Source: Candidatus Hydrogenedentota bacterium
Lineage (GTDB): Bacteria > Hydrogenedentota > Hydrogenedentia > Hydrogenedentales > CAILVY01
NCBI GenBank assembly: GCA_029565395.1
Contig: JAKQOG010000265.1
Location: 62,001-126,000 of the forward strand
Direction of reading: 5' to 3'
Length of the DNA: 64,000 bases
In this document: piece by piece, positions 7,770 to 16,809 of the stretch
Numbering within the stretch: position 1 is the first letter of the stretch
Layout of the letters: each line of letters begins with the position of its first letter
Position numbers and translations under genes: made by a program
The notes under the pieces: generated by a model
Database searches by the model: none
What the model saw: the letters and a program-made list of their open reading frames with translations, nothing else
What the model was told of the DNA's origin: nothing

Positions 7770-8627
7770 ATGAATCGCATTAACTTGAAAAAGAACGCTG
7801 GTTTTACGCTGATAGAACTGCTGGTGGTGATTGCCATCATCGGCATTCTGGCTGCCATGCTATTGCCTGCCCTGGCGCGTGCGCGTGAAGCCGCGCGAAG
7901 GTCGTCCTGTCAGAACAATCTCAAGGAAATCGCCCTAGTGTTTAAAATGTATGCGAATGAAAGCCGCGGCGAGATGTTCCCGCCGCAATATCCCGGATAC
8001 TATTCGGTCTATGACGGCACACCCGTGCCCGGTCATTCCTTTTTCTGGGGACCTGCGGTGTATCCCGAATATTTGTCCGACTACAATGTTCTATTCTGTC
8101 CTTCGGACCCAATGGGATCCGAGATTGTCACAGTGTTGCAAGAACTGCAGCAGCTAAATTTTAAAGAGCTTCCCCAGCAGTTCCGGGACTATTCCTACAT
8201 GTATCTCGGATGGGCGACGCGAACGGATGATGACTGGGGCATATGGAAATCCGCGTCGGGTGACGCGCGCAACAGCGACAAGATCCTTCCCATGGACTTC
8301 GTCATGGGGGATATTGATCACGAAGATGGGCAATTGTACCGTCTCCGTGAGGGCATTGAACGCTTTTTTGTGACGGACATTAACAACCCCGCGGCAACCG
8401 CCCTGGCACAAAGCGAATTGGTGGTCATGTGGGACATCATTTCCTCCAAACCCGGCGGTTCCGGCAACCAGTTTAATCACGTGCCGGGCGGCATCAACAT
8501 CCTGTACATGGATGGCCATGCGACGTTCGTTCGCTATCCGGGCGTTTATCCCTGCGATGAATACCTGGCCAAAAAGCTTGGAAAAGGCGGTCCAACGCCC
8601 CCAACGGATCCGGCTACTCTCCCCTGA
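7770..8627 (+). CDS. Type II secretion/type IV-like pseudopilin (DUF1559-like)
   Basis: A 285-residue protein with a prepilin leader: positive residues, then [20 protein letters not shown], cleaved after about residue 11, and a long hydrophobic helix. The C-terminal end has [19 protein letters not shown], a variant of the H-X9-DG motif of pseudopilins common in planctomycetes, Lentisphaerae and relatives. The middle is a soluble domain with two nearby cysteines. A GGGAGAAAG ribosome binding site precedes the ATG. It lies between moaC and an exported Moco-binding-like gene, an odd place for a pseudopilin. It may be a later insertion into the operon or a surface protein of unknown role. Confidence 0.85.
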   Translation: MNRINLKKNAGFTLIELLVVIAIIGILAAMLLPALARAREAARRSSCQNNLKEIALVFKMYANESRGEMFPPQYPGYYSVYDGTPVPGHSFFWGPAVYPEYLSDYNVLFCPSDPMGSEIVTVLQELQQLNFKELPQQFRDYSYMYLGWATRTDDDWGIWKSASGDARNSDKILPMDFVMGDIDHEDGQLYRLREGIERFFVTDINNPAATALAQSELVVMWDIISSKPGGSGNQFNHVPGGINILYMDGHATFVRYPGVYPCDEYLAKKLGKGGPTPPTDPATLP

Positions 8628-8674
8628 CCAGTATTGAGAAAAAGTAAATCAATAAACGAAAAAGGAGCACCATA

Positions 8675-9280
8675 ATGCTGTTTAAGAGAAACATTCAGCG
8701 GATTATTTTGTTTGCGGTGGCCGTTTCGGCATGTGCGATGCCAGTTGCCGCTGAACCGGAAAAGGATGCAGAGACATTAACTATAGTGGATAGCGATGGC
8801 GCTCAATGCGCACTCTCCGAGGAAGAACTTCGCAAAATGACGCAAGTGACCGAAGCGCAGTGCATCTGTGTGGGAAAAAGCTCGGGGTATATTGGCATCT
8901 TTGATTACTCCGGGGTTTTGTTGAGCGAAGTACTGAAAAAAGCGGTCACCACGGCCACCGCCAAAGAATATCTCCAGGAAAATTCTTATGTGGTGTTCAA
9001 AGGCACGGACGGTTATCAGGTGCTTGCCTCCTGGAATGAGTTGATGGAGTCCCCCGACGGCCGCCGGGCGCTGGTCGCCCTGAACAAGGACAAATCTCCT
9101 TTACCTCCAAAAGAAGGCCGGTTCCGGCTCATCCTGCCGGGTGACAAATACGTTGGCCGGAGCGTAAAATGCCTGGAAAGGATCGAGATTCACAAGGCGG
9201 AAGGGTTTAAGGATCTCCCCAAGAAAGAGGAGAATCCTGACAGTCTGGAAAAAGTTGGCGAGGTAAAAAAACTTGATTGA
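8675..9280 (+). CDS. Exported protein with oxidoreductase molybdopterin-binding-like domain
   Basis: A 201-residue protein with a signal peptide (about 1-26, ending PVAAEPE) and one domain resembling the molybdopterin-binding fold of the sulfite oxidase family. Recognisable pieces are DYSGVLLSEVL, VVFKGTDGYQVLASWNEL and RFRLILPGDKYVGRSVK. The catalytic Cys of true sulfite oxidases is not obvious, although a Cys pair occurs at TEAQCICVGK. It may bind a pterin ligand or act as a periplasmic redox subunit. AAGGAG precedes the ATG at normal distance, and it overlaps the next gene by 8 bases. Confidence 0.68.
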   Translation: MLFKRNIQRIILFAVAVSACAMPVAAEPEKDAETLTIVDSDGAQCALSEEELRKMTQVTEAQCICVGKSSGYIGIFDYSGVLLSEVLKKAVTTATAKEYLQENSYVVFKGTDGYQVLASWNELMESPDGRRALVALNKDKSPLPPKEGRFRLILPGDKYVGRSVKCLERIEIHKAEGFKDLPKKEENPDSLEKVGEVKKLD

Positions 9281-10220
9281 TCAAGATACTGTGACGGGTC
9301 AGGTGGTGTCGGTAAACTGTTCCACCGAGAAAGGGACCTCTAAAACACCGGTTCCCGAAATTGTGCTGGATGAAATGGGCGTGGTGCAGGATGCTCACGC
9401 GGGCGCATGGCACCGGCAGGTGAGCCTGCTATCCACCGAGAGCATCGAGCGCTTTGCCGCGAACGCAGGAAGGACCTTTGGCTTCGGCGATTTCGCCGAG
9501 AATATCACCACCCGCGGTGTGGATCTGCCGGCCGTTGCGGTGTTGGACCGCTTTTTGATTGGCCCCGTGGAATTGGAAGTCACCCAATTGGGCAAGAAAT
9601 GTCATGGCGGCGGATGCGCCATTTTCCGAGAAGTTGGCGCCTGCGCCATGCCCAAGGAGGGGATTTTTTGCCGCGTTGTCACGGGCGGGACTGTCAAGGC
9701 GGGAGACCCCATCCGGCATGTTCCGAGACAATGGCGCCTTCGCATCATTACGTTGAGCGACCGCGCATTCCAGGGCGTGTACGAGGATCAGAGCGGCCCG
9801 CGCGCCCGCATGCATCTGGAATCCTTCTGCGAACGGAACCGCTGGCGGCCCCAAATTGAATCTATTGTATTACCCGATGACGCGGACCGGCTACGGGCTG
9901 AACTTGTCTCCACGCGGGGTCAGGGCGTGGACGTGGTGATCACCACTGGCGGCACCGGCATCGGTCCCAGGGATATTACCCCAGAAGTGGTGATGTCATT
10001 GGCGGATAAATTGATCCCAGGCGTCATGGAACACATCCGCCTCCTGTATGGCGCGCAAAAACCGAATGCGCTGCTCAGCCGATCCGTGGCCGCCGTGATG
10101 GGGAAAACCCTGGTCTATTCCCTTCCCGGCAGTGTCAAGGCAGTGGATGAATACCTGGGGGAAATCCTGAAAACGATGGCGCATGCCGTGTACATGCTGC
10201 ATAGTCTAGACGCGCATTAA
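9273..10220 (+). CDS. MOSC domain - MogA/MoaB fusion protein
   Basis: A 315-residue two-domain protein. Residues about 1-150 form a MOSC domain (DAHAGAWHRQVSLLS, FGDFAENITTRG and the CHGGGCAIF region with the sulfur-carrier Cys). Residues about 153-315 form a MogA/MoaB domain that adenylates molybdopterin, with VVITTGGTGIGPRDITPE and LVYSLPGSVKAVDEYL. The fusion would join cofactor adenylation to a sulfur-transfer or cofactor-handling module, just before MoeA acts. The start is a TTG overlapping the upstream stop; an in-frame GTG at 9291 is an alternative. Confidence 0.85.
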   Translation: MIDQDTVTGQVVSVNCSTEKGTSKTPVPEIVLDEMGVVQDAHAGAWHRQVSLLSTESIERFAANAGRTFGFGDFAENITTRGVDLPAVAVLDRFLIGPVELEVTQLGKKCHGGGCAIFREVGACAMPKEGIFCRVVTGGTVKAGDPIRHVPRQWRLRIITLSDRAFQGVYEDQSGPRARMHLESFCERNRWRPQIESIVLPDDADRLRAELVSTRGQGVDVVITTGGTGIGPRDITPEVVMSLADKLIPGVMEHIRLLYGAQKPNALLSRSVAAVMGKTLVYSLPGSVKAVDEYLGEILKTMAHAVYMLHSLDAH

Positions 10221-10349
10221 CGAGATCGGCCATCCGGCCACCTGCCACAAGATAACATCCAAAACACGCGATGAATGCTCTGGGGGATGGTGTTCCAGGA
10301 GTAACAAATCCATTTATTGCATGGCAATACGAGATAAATGAGAAAAAGC

Positions 10350-10378
10350 TTGACATGAAAAAATCAATAAACTATTAT
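10350..10378 (+). promoter_or_regulatory. Sigma-70-type promoter for the formate-transport operon
   Basis: TTGACA at 10350-10355 and TATTAT at 10373-10378 are separated by exactly 17 bases, close to consensus. Transcription would start near 10385 and leave a leader of about 125 bases before the MFS gene at 10510. No gene overlaps it. Confidence 0.75.
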
Positions 10379-10384
10379 TTTGCT

Positions 10385-10509
10385 AATTTTGTGAAAATGC
10401 CGGTGGTTTGCAGCTCAGGCGCTTTCCGGCATAGCATAGGAAGTGGGAGAATCCCGGTGATGCGTTGACGCATACATCGGGAATACACATTTTAAGGGAG
10501 AATTTTCGT
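10385..10509 (+). promoter_or_regulatory. Structured 5' leader of the MFS/formate dehydrogenase operon
   Basis: The leader holds two stems. Stem 1 pairs ATGCCGG (10397-10403) with CCGGCAT (10426-10432). Stem 2 pairs 10452-10464 with 10469-10482 as 13 base pairs with one bulged A, one G-U and a TTGA loop. GGGA at 10445-10448 can instead pair with TCCC at 10452-10455, which would break stem 2, so two exclusive folds are possible. The ribosome binding site AAGGGAG (10494-10500) follows. It does not obviously match a riboswitch class I know; a cofactor-sensing or attenuation role is speculation. Confidence 0.45.
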
Positions 10510-11787
10510 ATGACAGAAAACAGCAGTGCTTCTACATCCGTGCCCATCAACCGGTGGCTCATCGCGTTGGCGGGCGTTGTCATGCAACTCGTCCTGGGAA
10601 CGGTTTACGCTTGGAGTGTGTTCAAGAAGCCGTTCATGGCGCAACACGGCTGGTCAGGAGATCAGGTGGGCCTTGCCTTCACCATTGCAATCCTCTTCAT
10701 AGGCGTTTCGGCGGCGTTCGGCGGGAGGTTCGTGGACAAGGCCGGCGCGCGGAAGGTGGCCTCGCTAGCAGCGATTTTGTTTGGGCTGGGCACGGTGCTT
10801 ACTGGTATTGCGGACGCGATGGGCAGCCTTGTATTGCTCTATGTGGGCTATGGCCTGATAGGCGGCATCGGCAATGGCTTGGGGTACATCACGCCAATTG
10901 CCGTGCTCGTTCGCTGGTTTCCGGACAAACGCGGCCTAATCACCGGGTTGGCCGTGATGGGCTTCGGCTTCGGCTCGGCCATTATCGGGCAGATTGCCCC
11001 CTTCATGATCCCCGAAGTGACCACAGTGGACGGCGCCCTGCAAGTTGGTAATGCGCACCTGGGTTTGGCCACGACGTTCTACCTGTTCGGCGCTGTCTTT
11101 TTCATTCTGTTGATTGCCGCCGCCCAGTTCCTGAACAACCCGCCCGCGGGATGGCAAGCCCCGGTGCCGACCGGCCAAGTTAAGGCCTCGGCGCCGGCCG
11201 CAGCATCCGTGGATCTTGGCGGCGCGCTGTCGATGTATCAATTCTACATCCTGTGGCTGCTGCTTTTCCTGAATGTGACGGCCGGTATTGCCTTGATCAG
11301 CAATCTGTCAGTGATGGCGCAGGATGCCTGTGCAGTGACGGCGGTGATGGCAGGCACGGTGATCTTTGTCAGTTCGCTTTTCAATGGACTGGGCCGCATT
11401 TTCTGGGCGAGCCTGTCCGATAAGATCGGCCGCAAAGCGGTGTTCGCTGTTTTATTCGGCACACAAGCGCCGCTGTTTTTCTTGTTGCCCCAAATCAGTA
11501 ACATCGTCCTGTTTTCGATTGTCGCATGCTACATTCTGGCCTGTTATGGCGGTGGCTTCGCCTCCATGCCCGCGTATGCCGCGGATACGTTCGGCGCAAA
11601 GAACATGGGGCAGATTTATGGCAAGATCCTGTTGGCATGGGCAGCAGCGGGTGTCGTGGGGCCAATGCTGATGGAGTACATCAAGAAAAGCTCTGGATCG
11701 TTCAAAATAGCCGTTTTCGTTGCGGGCGGCATGCTGATCGTGGGCTTTTTGCTGAACTTGTGCTATAGCAAACCAAAAGCCGCGTAG
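10510..11787 (+). CDS. MFS transporter, oxalate:formate antiporter family
   Basis: A 425-residue carrier with 12 predicted membrane helices. The opening INRWLIALAGVVMQLVLGTV and YAWSVFKKPF stretch and the FVDKAGARKV and SLSDKIGRKAV loops fit the oxalate/formate (OFA) branch of the major facilitator superfamily. It precedes a formate dehydrogenase operon, so formate or a related monocarboxylate is the likely substrate. The start at 10510 follows AAGGGAG at 9 bases; an earlier in-frame ATG at 10465 lies inside the leader hairpin and lacks a ribosome binding site. Confidence 0.82.
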   Translation: MTENSSASTSVPINRWLIALAGVVMQLVLGTVYAWSVFKKPFMAQHGWSGDQVGLAFTIAILFIGVSAAFGGRFVDKAGARKVASLAAILFGLGTVLTGIADAMGSLVLLYVGYGLIGGIGNGLGYITPIAVLVRWFPDKRGLITGLAVMGFGFGSAIIGQIAPFMIPEVTTVDGALQVGNAHLGLATTFYLFGAVFFILLIAAAQFLNNPPAGWQAPVPTGQVKASAPAAASVDLGGALSMYQFYILWLLLFLNVTAGIALISNLSVMAQDACAVTAVMAGTVIFVSSLFNGLGRIFWASLSDKIGRKAVFAVLFGTQAPLFFLLPQISNIVLFSIVACYILACYGGGFASMPAYAADTFGAKNMGQIYGKILLAWAAAGVVGPMLMEYIKKSSGSFKIAVFVAGGMLIVGFLLNLCYSKPKAA

Positions 11788-11839
11788 CATCCGGCTTGGC
11801 ACGGAACATTGTTCCGGTAACTATTAAAGGGAACCGTGT

Positions 11840-14542
11840 ATGATGCATCTAGTCATTGATGGCCGGCAGGTGACGGCGGAAGAAGGCCAGACTGTGCTGG
11901 AAGCAGCCCGGGCCGCTGGCGTTTACATTCCGTCACTATGTTACCATCCGCGCACGGGCCGGGCAGGCCGTTGCCGGGCGTGCGTGGTGCAAATCGAGGG
12001 ATTCCGGGGTCTTCAGACCTCCTGTACGGTGTCCGTAAAAGAGGGTATGATCGTGGAGACCCAGACGCCCGCCGTGCTCGACGCGCGCCGGATGATTGTG
12101 GAGTTGCTCCTGGCAAACGGGAACCATGATTGTCTTTCGTGCGAAGCCAACGGCGTGTGCGAGTTGCAGGACATGGCCTACCATCTGGGGATTGAACGGC
12201 CCGCGTTTCTGGTTCCGGGAGAACCACAGCCGCCGGATGACTCATCGGAAGGGATTATCCGCGACCTGAAAAAATGTATTCAGTGCGGACGTTGCGTTGC
12301 CGCATGCAACAACAACGTTATGCATGAGGTGCTCGACTTCGGCTATCGGGGGGCGGGTGTGGAGGTCGTATGCGATGATAACAAACCGATGGGCGCGTCA
12401 TCGTGCGTTCAATGCGGTGAGTGCGTGCAGGTTTGCCCCGTCGGGGCGATGGTGCTTAAGCCTTCCAAAGGCCGCGCCCGCCCCTGGGAGGTTGAGCGTA
12501 AAGAGGTTGTTTGTCCTTACTGCGGGGTCGGATGCGTCATAGAAATCGGTGTTAAGGACGGCAAGTACTTATGGGCGCGCGGCGCGGAGACGGACTGGCG
12601 CAATCGTCCAAATCAGGGGATGTTGTGCGTGAAGGGGCGTTTCGGTCTCGAGTTCCTGAACAGCCCGGAACGCCTGACAACGCCTTTGGTCCGCCGCAAC
12701 GGCAGTCTTGAACCCGCCACCTGGGAGGAGGCGCTGGATTTCGCGGCGCAAAAACTGCAAAAGGTCCGCGCGCAATACGGTCCCGACGCCATTGGCTGTC
12801 TGAGTTCTGCCAAGGTGACCAACGAAGAAAATTACGCCATGCAGCGGTTCGCCCGGGCCGTCATTGGAACAAATAACGTTGATCACTGCGCGCGCTTGTG
12901 CCACGCATCGACTGTGGCGGGCTTGGCAACCACGCTTGGCTCCGGCGCGATGACCAACAGCATGCAGGAAGCTTCAAAGAGCGATGTCATCTTGGTCACC
13001 GGCAGTAACACCACCTGGTGTCACCCCGTCTTTGGCGGCATGATCAAAAAGGCCGTGAAGCAGCAAGGGGTGAAACTGATTGTGCTGGACCCGCGTGAGA
13101 CCGATCTGGCCAAGGTCGCCCATATTCATCTGCGGCAGAATAACGGCACCGACGTTGCCTGGCTGATGGGCATGCAGCATGTCATCATACGTGAAGGCTG
13201 GCAGAATCAGGCCTACATTGACGAACGCTGCGAAGGATGGGAAGACTATAAAAAGAGCCTCGAATTTTATACACCGGAAAAGGTCGAGGAACTTACCGGA
13301 ATTCCCAAAGAGCGCCTCTTCGAGGCCGCAAAACTATATGCCACCGGCGGACGCGCCGCCATCTACTTCAGCATGGGCATCACGCAGAGTTCCCACGGCG
13401 TGGACAACGTGAAGGCCTGTGCAAATCTCGCGCTCATCACGGGAAACCTGGGCTTTGAGGGCGGCGGGGTCAATCCTCTGCGCGGGCAATCGAACGTGCA
13501 GGGCGCCTGTGACATGGGTGCATTACCCAATGTCTTCAGCGGGTATCAGCCGGTGACCGATGAGGCCGTGCGCCAGAAATTCGCGGCGGCCTGGGGCGTG
13601 GACGCCGCCTTCCTGAGCGGGAAGGTCGGCCAGACAGTCACAACTATGATCAACGCCTGCGGTAAGGAAATCCGGGCGCTGTATTTCATGGGCGAGAATC
13701 CGATGGTCAGCGATCCAAACCTTAATCACGCGGAAGAGCAACTGAAGAAGCTCGATCTGCTGATTGTGCAGGACATCTTTCTGACCGAAACGGCGAAAAT
13801 GGCAGACGTGGTGCTGCCGGGGATGGCCTTCGCGGAAAAGACAGGCACTTACACCAATACTGAACGGCGCGCCCAACTGAGCCGTGCGGCAGTCCAACCG
13901 CCCGCGGGCGCACGGCAGGATTATGAGATCATCGCAGACATGGCCGGACGCTTGGGACACCCCAATTTCCCGAGGACGCCAGAGACCCTGTTCGCGGAGG
14001 TCAAGGCATTGACGCCCTCTTACCATGGCATGACCTTCGAGCGGCTCGAAAAGAATCGCGGCCTGCGCTGGCCCTGCCCGAACGAGGACCATCCCGGCAC
14101 ACCGATCCTCCACATCGGAAAATTCCCCCGAGGGAAAGCATTGCTTTCCGCGTTAGCATACCGCCCGCCCGCTGAAGAGACGGATGCAGAATACCCAATG
14201 CGGCTCAGCACAGGCCGTATGTTGCAGCACTACCACACGGGCAGCATGAGCCGTCGAGCGCCGGTGCTTGACCACTTGGTCCCGCATGGCGATGTCGAGA
14301 TACACCCCGAAGACGCCTTGGAATTGCGGTTGTGCAACGGCGCGATGGTGAAGGTGACTACTCGGCGCGGAGAAGTGGTGACAACAGCGCGGGTAACACC
14401 GCGTGTGCCGCCTGGAATGCTGTTCATGGCATTCCATTTCGCGGAGGCTGCGGCCAACCGGCTAACCAATGACGCTCTCGACCCAGTGGCAAAGATACCC
14501 GAATACAAGATCTGCGCAGCCCGCATCGAAGCAGCGGAATAA
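11840..14542 (+). CDS. NAD-linked-type formate dehydrogenase, catalytic (alpha) subunit, Cys form
   Basis: A 900-residue molybdopterin enzyme. In order it has an N-terminal 2Fe-2S ferredoxin domain (CYHPRTGRAGRCRAC, about 34-48), a NuoG-type His-Cys3 cluster motif (NHDCLSCEANGVC), two 4Fe-4S motifs (CIQCGRCVAAC and CVQCGECVQVC), and the catalytic domain beginning CPYCGVGC. The active-site residue that is selenocysteine in E. coli FdhF is Cys354 here (CARLCHASTVAGL, codon TGC). It oxidises formate to CO2, or reduces CO2, with electrons passed along the clusters to the NuoF-like partner encoded next. The metal may be W or Mo; context favours supply from the upstream operon. AAAGGGAA precedes the start. 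Confidence 0.92.
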   Translation: MMHLVIDGRQVTAEEGQTVLEAARAAGVYIPSLCYHPRTGRAGRCRACVVQIEGFRGLQTSCTVSVKEGMIVETQTPAVLDARRMIVELLLANGNHDCLSCEANGVCELQDMAYHLGIERPAFLVPGEPQPPDDSSEGIIRDLKKCIQCGRCVAACNNNVMHEVLDFGYRGAGVEVVCDDNKPMGASSCVQCGECVQVCPVGAMVLKPSKGRARPWEVERKEVVCPYCGVGCVIEIGVKDGKYLWARGAETDWRNRPNQGMLCVKGRFGLEFLNSPERLTTPLVRRNGSLEPATWEEALDFAAQKLQKVRAQYGPDAIGCLSSAKVTNEENYAMQRFARAVIGTNNVDHCARLCHASTVAGLATTLGSGAMTNSMQEASKSDVILVTGSNTTWCHPVFGGMIKKAVKQQGVKLIVLDPRETDLAKVAHIHLRQNNGTDVAWLMGMQHVIIREGWQNQAYIDERCEGWEDYKKSLEFYTPEKVEELTGIPKERLFEAAKLYATGGRAAIYFSMGITQSSHGVDNVKACANLALITGNLGFEGGGVNPLRGQSNVQGACDMGALPNVFSGYQPVTDEAVRQKFAAAWGVDAAFLSGKVGQTVTTMINACGKEIRALYFMGENPMVSDPNLNHAEEQLKKLDLLIVQDIFLTETAKMADVVLPGMAFAEKTGTYTNTERRAQLSRAAVQPPAGARQDYEIIADMAGRLGHPNFPRTPETLFAEVKALTPSYHGMTFERLEKNRGLRWPCPNEDHPGTPILHIGKFPRGKALLSALAYRPPAEETDAEYPMRLSTGRMLQHYHTGSMSRRAPVLDHLVPHGDVEIHPEDALELRLCNGAMVKVTTRRGEVVTTARVTPRVPPGMLFMAFHFAEAAANRLTNDALDPVAKIPEYKICAARIEAAE

Positions 14543-14563
14543 CGGCGTGAAGGAACTAACATC

Positions 14564-16303
14564 ATGGAAGCTTCTTTAAGAGAACAAATCGGCGAGATGG
14601 CCGCCCGGTACCCCGTCAAGCGGGGGGCGTTGCTGCCAGCACTGTATGCCACGCAAGACGCCAACAGCGGGACCATTTCCGAAGAAGATCTGCGCGATGT
14701 GGCTGGTCTGCTCAGCATCAGTCCCTCCCAAGCCTTCGGCGTGGCCTCGTTTTACACAATGTTTCGGAGAACACCCATTGGCAAATATCACCTCCAAGTG
14801 GATACGAATTTGCCTGCAACCCTGGCGGGCGCGGAGCAACTCCTACAACACATCCTCCATCGTCTTGGCATTTGTATAGGTCAGACAACCTCCGATGGAC
14901 TATTCACCGTGTCTTCTGTCGAGGACTTGGGTGCTGGTGGGACATGCCCCGTGATCCAGGTCAACGACCGTTACTATGAGGCGATGACGCCCGAAAAGAC
15001 AGACCGGCTGATCGAATCCCTCCGGCGGGGAGAATGGCCGGAGTTGTCGACTGCCGGCTACTTCGCGTCGGAGTGCAACATCCTATTGCGCCGCCGCGGT
15101 CGGCCCAACTCGGCCGCGCTAAAGGGTTATGTGAAAGATGGAGGATATAACGCGTTGGCCAAGGCGTTATCCATGGAGCCCGGAGCTATTGTCGATGCTG
15201 TAAAGACTGCCAGTCTTCGTGGCCGTGGTGGTGCCGGCTTCCCCACAGGGATGAAATGGGGTCTGCTTCCCAAGAACTCGGAGAAACCCATATACCTCGT
15301 GTGCAACGCCGATGAGGGCGAGCCCGGAACATTCAAAGATCGCCAAATCATGGAGTTTGATCCACATCTGCTGATCGAGGGAATGGCCATCGCTGGGTAC
15401 GCCATCGGCGCGAAAGTCGGCTTCATCTACATCCGTGGCGAATTTTCCTGGATCGCCCATATTCTTGAAAAAGCCATCGCCGAGGCGCGTGCAGCGGGAA
15501 AACTGGGCCGTGACATTCTCGGAAGCGGCTTCGAGTTCGACATTGCGGTGCATCGGGGCGCAGGCTCCTATATTTGCGGCGAGGAAACCGCCCTAATCGA
15601 GTCAATCGAAGGGAAACGAGGCCAACCGCGCGTACGCCCGCCCTTCCCCGCTCAAGCCGGGCTGTGGGGATGCCCCACCATCGTCAACAACGTAGAGACC
15701 TTAGCGTGCGTGCCCTATATCATCGAAAATGGCCCGGATGCTTTCCGGAAAATCGGTCCAAACAACAACTTCGGCCCTAAACTCTTTGGCGTTTCAGGTC
15801 ATGTGAATCGTCCGGGCATCTTCGAATTTCCCATGGGAACTCCGTTGACCAAAATCCTCGATGCCGCGGGCGGTGTGAAAGGCGAGATGAAAGCGGTCAT
15901 TGTGGGGGGCTTGTCAACGCCCCTGCTGACCCCGGAAGAAGCAAAAGACATTCATCTAGACTATGAATCCTGCCTCAAGGCGGGCACCATGCTCGGCAGT
16001 GGTGGAATCATCGTGATGAATCAATCCGTCTCCATTCCGCGCATGGCGTTGCGGCTTATGCAATTCTATGCGCATGAATCGTGCGGCCAATGCACGCCCT
16101 GCCGGCAAGGATCCCAAACCATTGTTTATCTGCTGCGGAAGCTTCTCGAAGGCCGTGGAGAACCGCGTGATTTGACAACCATCGAGCGCCTTGCCGCAAC
16201 CATCAAAGGATTAACCTTATGCCCGGGAGGAGACGCCTTCGCAACCCCGTTGAGCGCAATGCTGAAGAAATTCCATTCGGAGTTCGATGCGTTGTGCGGA
16301 TGA
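14564..16303 (+). CDS. NuoE-NuoF fusion: formate dehydrogenase diaphorase subunit with degenerate NuoE domain
   Basis: A 579-residue fusion. Residues about 1-150 resemble NuoE (thioredoxin-like 2Fe-2S); the rest is a NuoF-type FMN/NADH/4Fe-4S subunit with RGRGGAGFPTGMKW (NADH), CNADEGEPGTFKDR (FMN), GAGSYICGEETALIESIEG and ESCGQCTPCRQG plus a final Cys in LCPGGDAF. In the NuoE part the four cluster ligands are all replaced: D80 and A85 in the C-x4-C pair and D121 and G125 in the C-x3-C pair, although the surrounding fold is well kept. It should pass electrons between NAD(H) and the formate dehydrogenase, with no N1a-type cluster. A GAAGGAAC site precedes the ATG. Confidence 0.9.
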   Translation: MEASLREQIGEMAARYPVKRGALLPALYATQDANSGTISEEDLRDVAGLLSISPSQAFGVASFYTMFRRTPIGKYHLQVDTNLPATLAGAEQLLQHILHRLGICIGQTTSDGLFTVSSVEDLGAGGTCPVIQVNDRYYEAMTPEKTDRLIESLRRGEWPELSTAGYFASECNILLRRRGRPNSAALKGYVKDGGYNALAKALSMEPGAIVDAVKTASLRGRGGAGFPTGMKWGLLPKNSEKPIYLVCNADEGEPGTFKDRQIMEFDPHLLIEGMAIAGYAIGAKVGFIYIRGEFSWIAHILEKAIAEARAAGKLGRDILGSGFEFDIAVHRGAGSYICGEETALIESIEGKRGQPRVRPPFPAQAGLWGCPTIVNNVETLACVPYIIENGPDAFRKIGPNNNFGPKLFGVSGHVNRPGIFEFPMGTPLTKILDAAGGVKGEMKAVIVGGLSTPLLTPEEAKDIHLDYESCLKAGTMLGSGGIIVMNQSVSIPRMALRLMQFYAHESCGQCTPCRQGSQTIVYLLRKLLEGRGEPRDLTTIERLAATIKGLTLCPGGDAFATPLSAMLKKFHSEFDALCG

Positions 16304-16379
16304 TGGCCCAAAAGTATACGTGCGTTCGTGTGCGCGTCCGTGCGTCACGGGCATATCATACTACCGGAAAGGAGAGTTT

Positions 16380-16778
16380 ATGAATATGGCAAAAGATATT
16401 CTGGTGATTGACGACGATCCGGACATTACTACCTATTGCAGCAGCGTCCTTGGAAATCACGGTTACCGCGTCCGTACCGCAACCTCCGCACAAGAAGGCG
16501 AAACCGTCCTTCGCGCACAACGGCCTGACCTCGTGATCTTGGACATCATGATGGAATCTCCGGAGGCCGGATTACAACTCGCTAATAGTATCGCCCGCGA
16601 CTTCCCTGGCCTGCCGGTGATCCTGTTCTCCTCCATCGCCGACGCGTGCATGCAGACATTCGATACCAGCAATCTCCCGGTCGCCGCAATTATCGAAAAA
16701 CCCATTGAGCCTCAGGACCTGCTGGCCACGGTTGGAAAGATCTTCAAAGAAAATCCTGAAGATACGCCGGCCCGATAG
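16380..16778 (+). CDS. Stand-alone response regulator receiver domain
   Basis: A 132-residue CheY-like receiver. Acidic residues in LVIDDDPD, the phosphorylatable Asp in LVILDIMME, the Ser of ILFSSI and the Lys of IEKPIEP are all present. There is no output domain. GGAAAGGAG precedes the ATG at 16380; an earlier in-frame start at 16287 has no ribosome binding site and overlaps the previous gene. It lies between the formate dehydrogenase genes and mobA; no kinase is in the window, so its partner is unknown. Confidence 0.87.
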   Translation: MNMAKDILVIDDDPDITTYCSSVLGNHGYRVRTATSAQEGETVLRAQRPDLVILDIMMESPEAGLQLANSIARDFPGLPVILFSSIADACMQTFDTSNLPVAAIIEKPIEPQDLLATVGKIFKENPEDTPAR

Positions 16779-16809
16779 GGGAAAAGCATACCCGCAGCAT
16801 CACAAAGGC

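Noticed and set aside
12899-12901. Selenocysteine in the formate dehydrogenase
   Set aside because: The active-site codon is TGC (Cys), not TGA.
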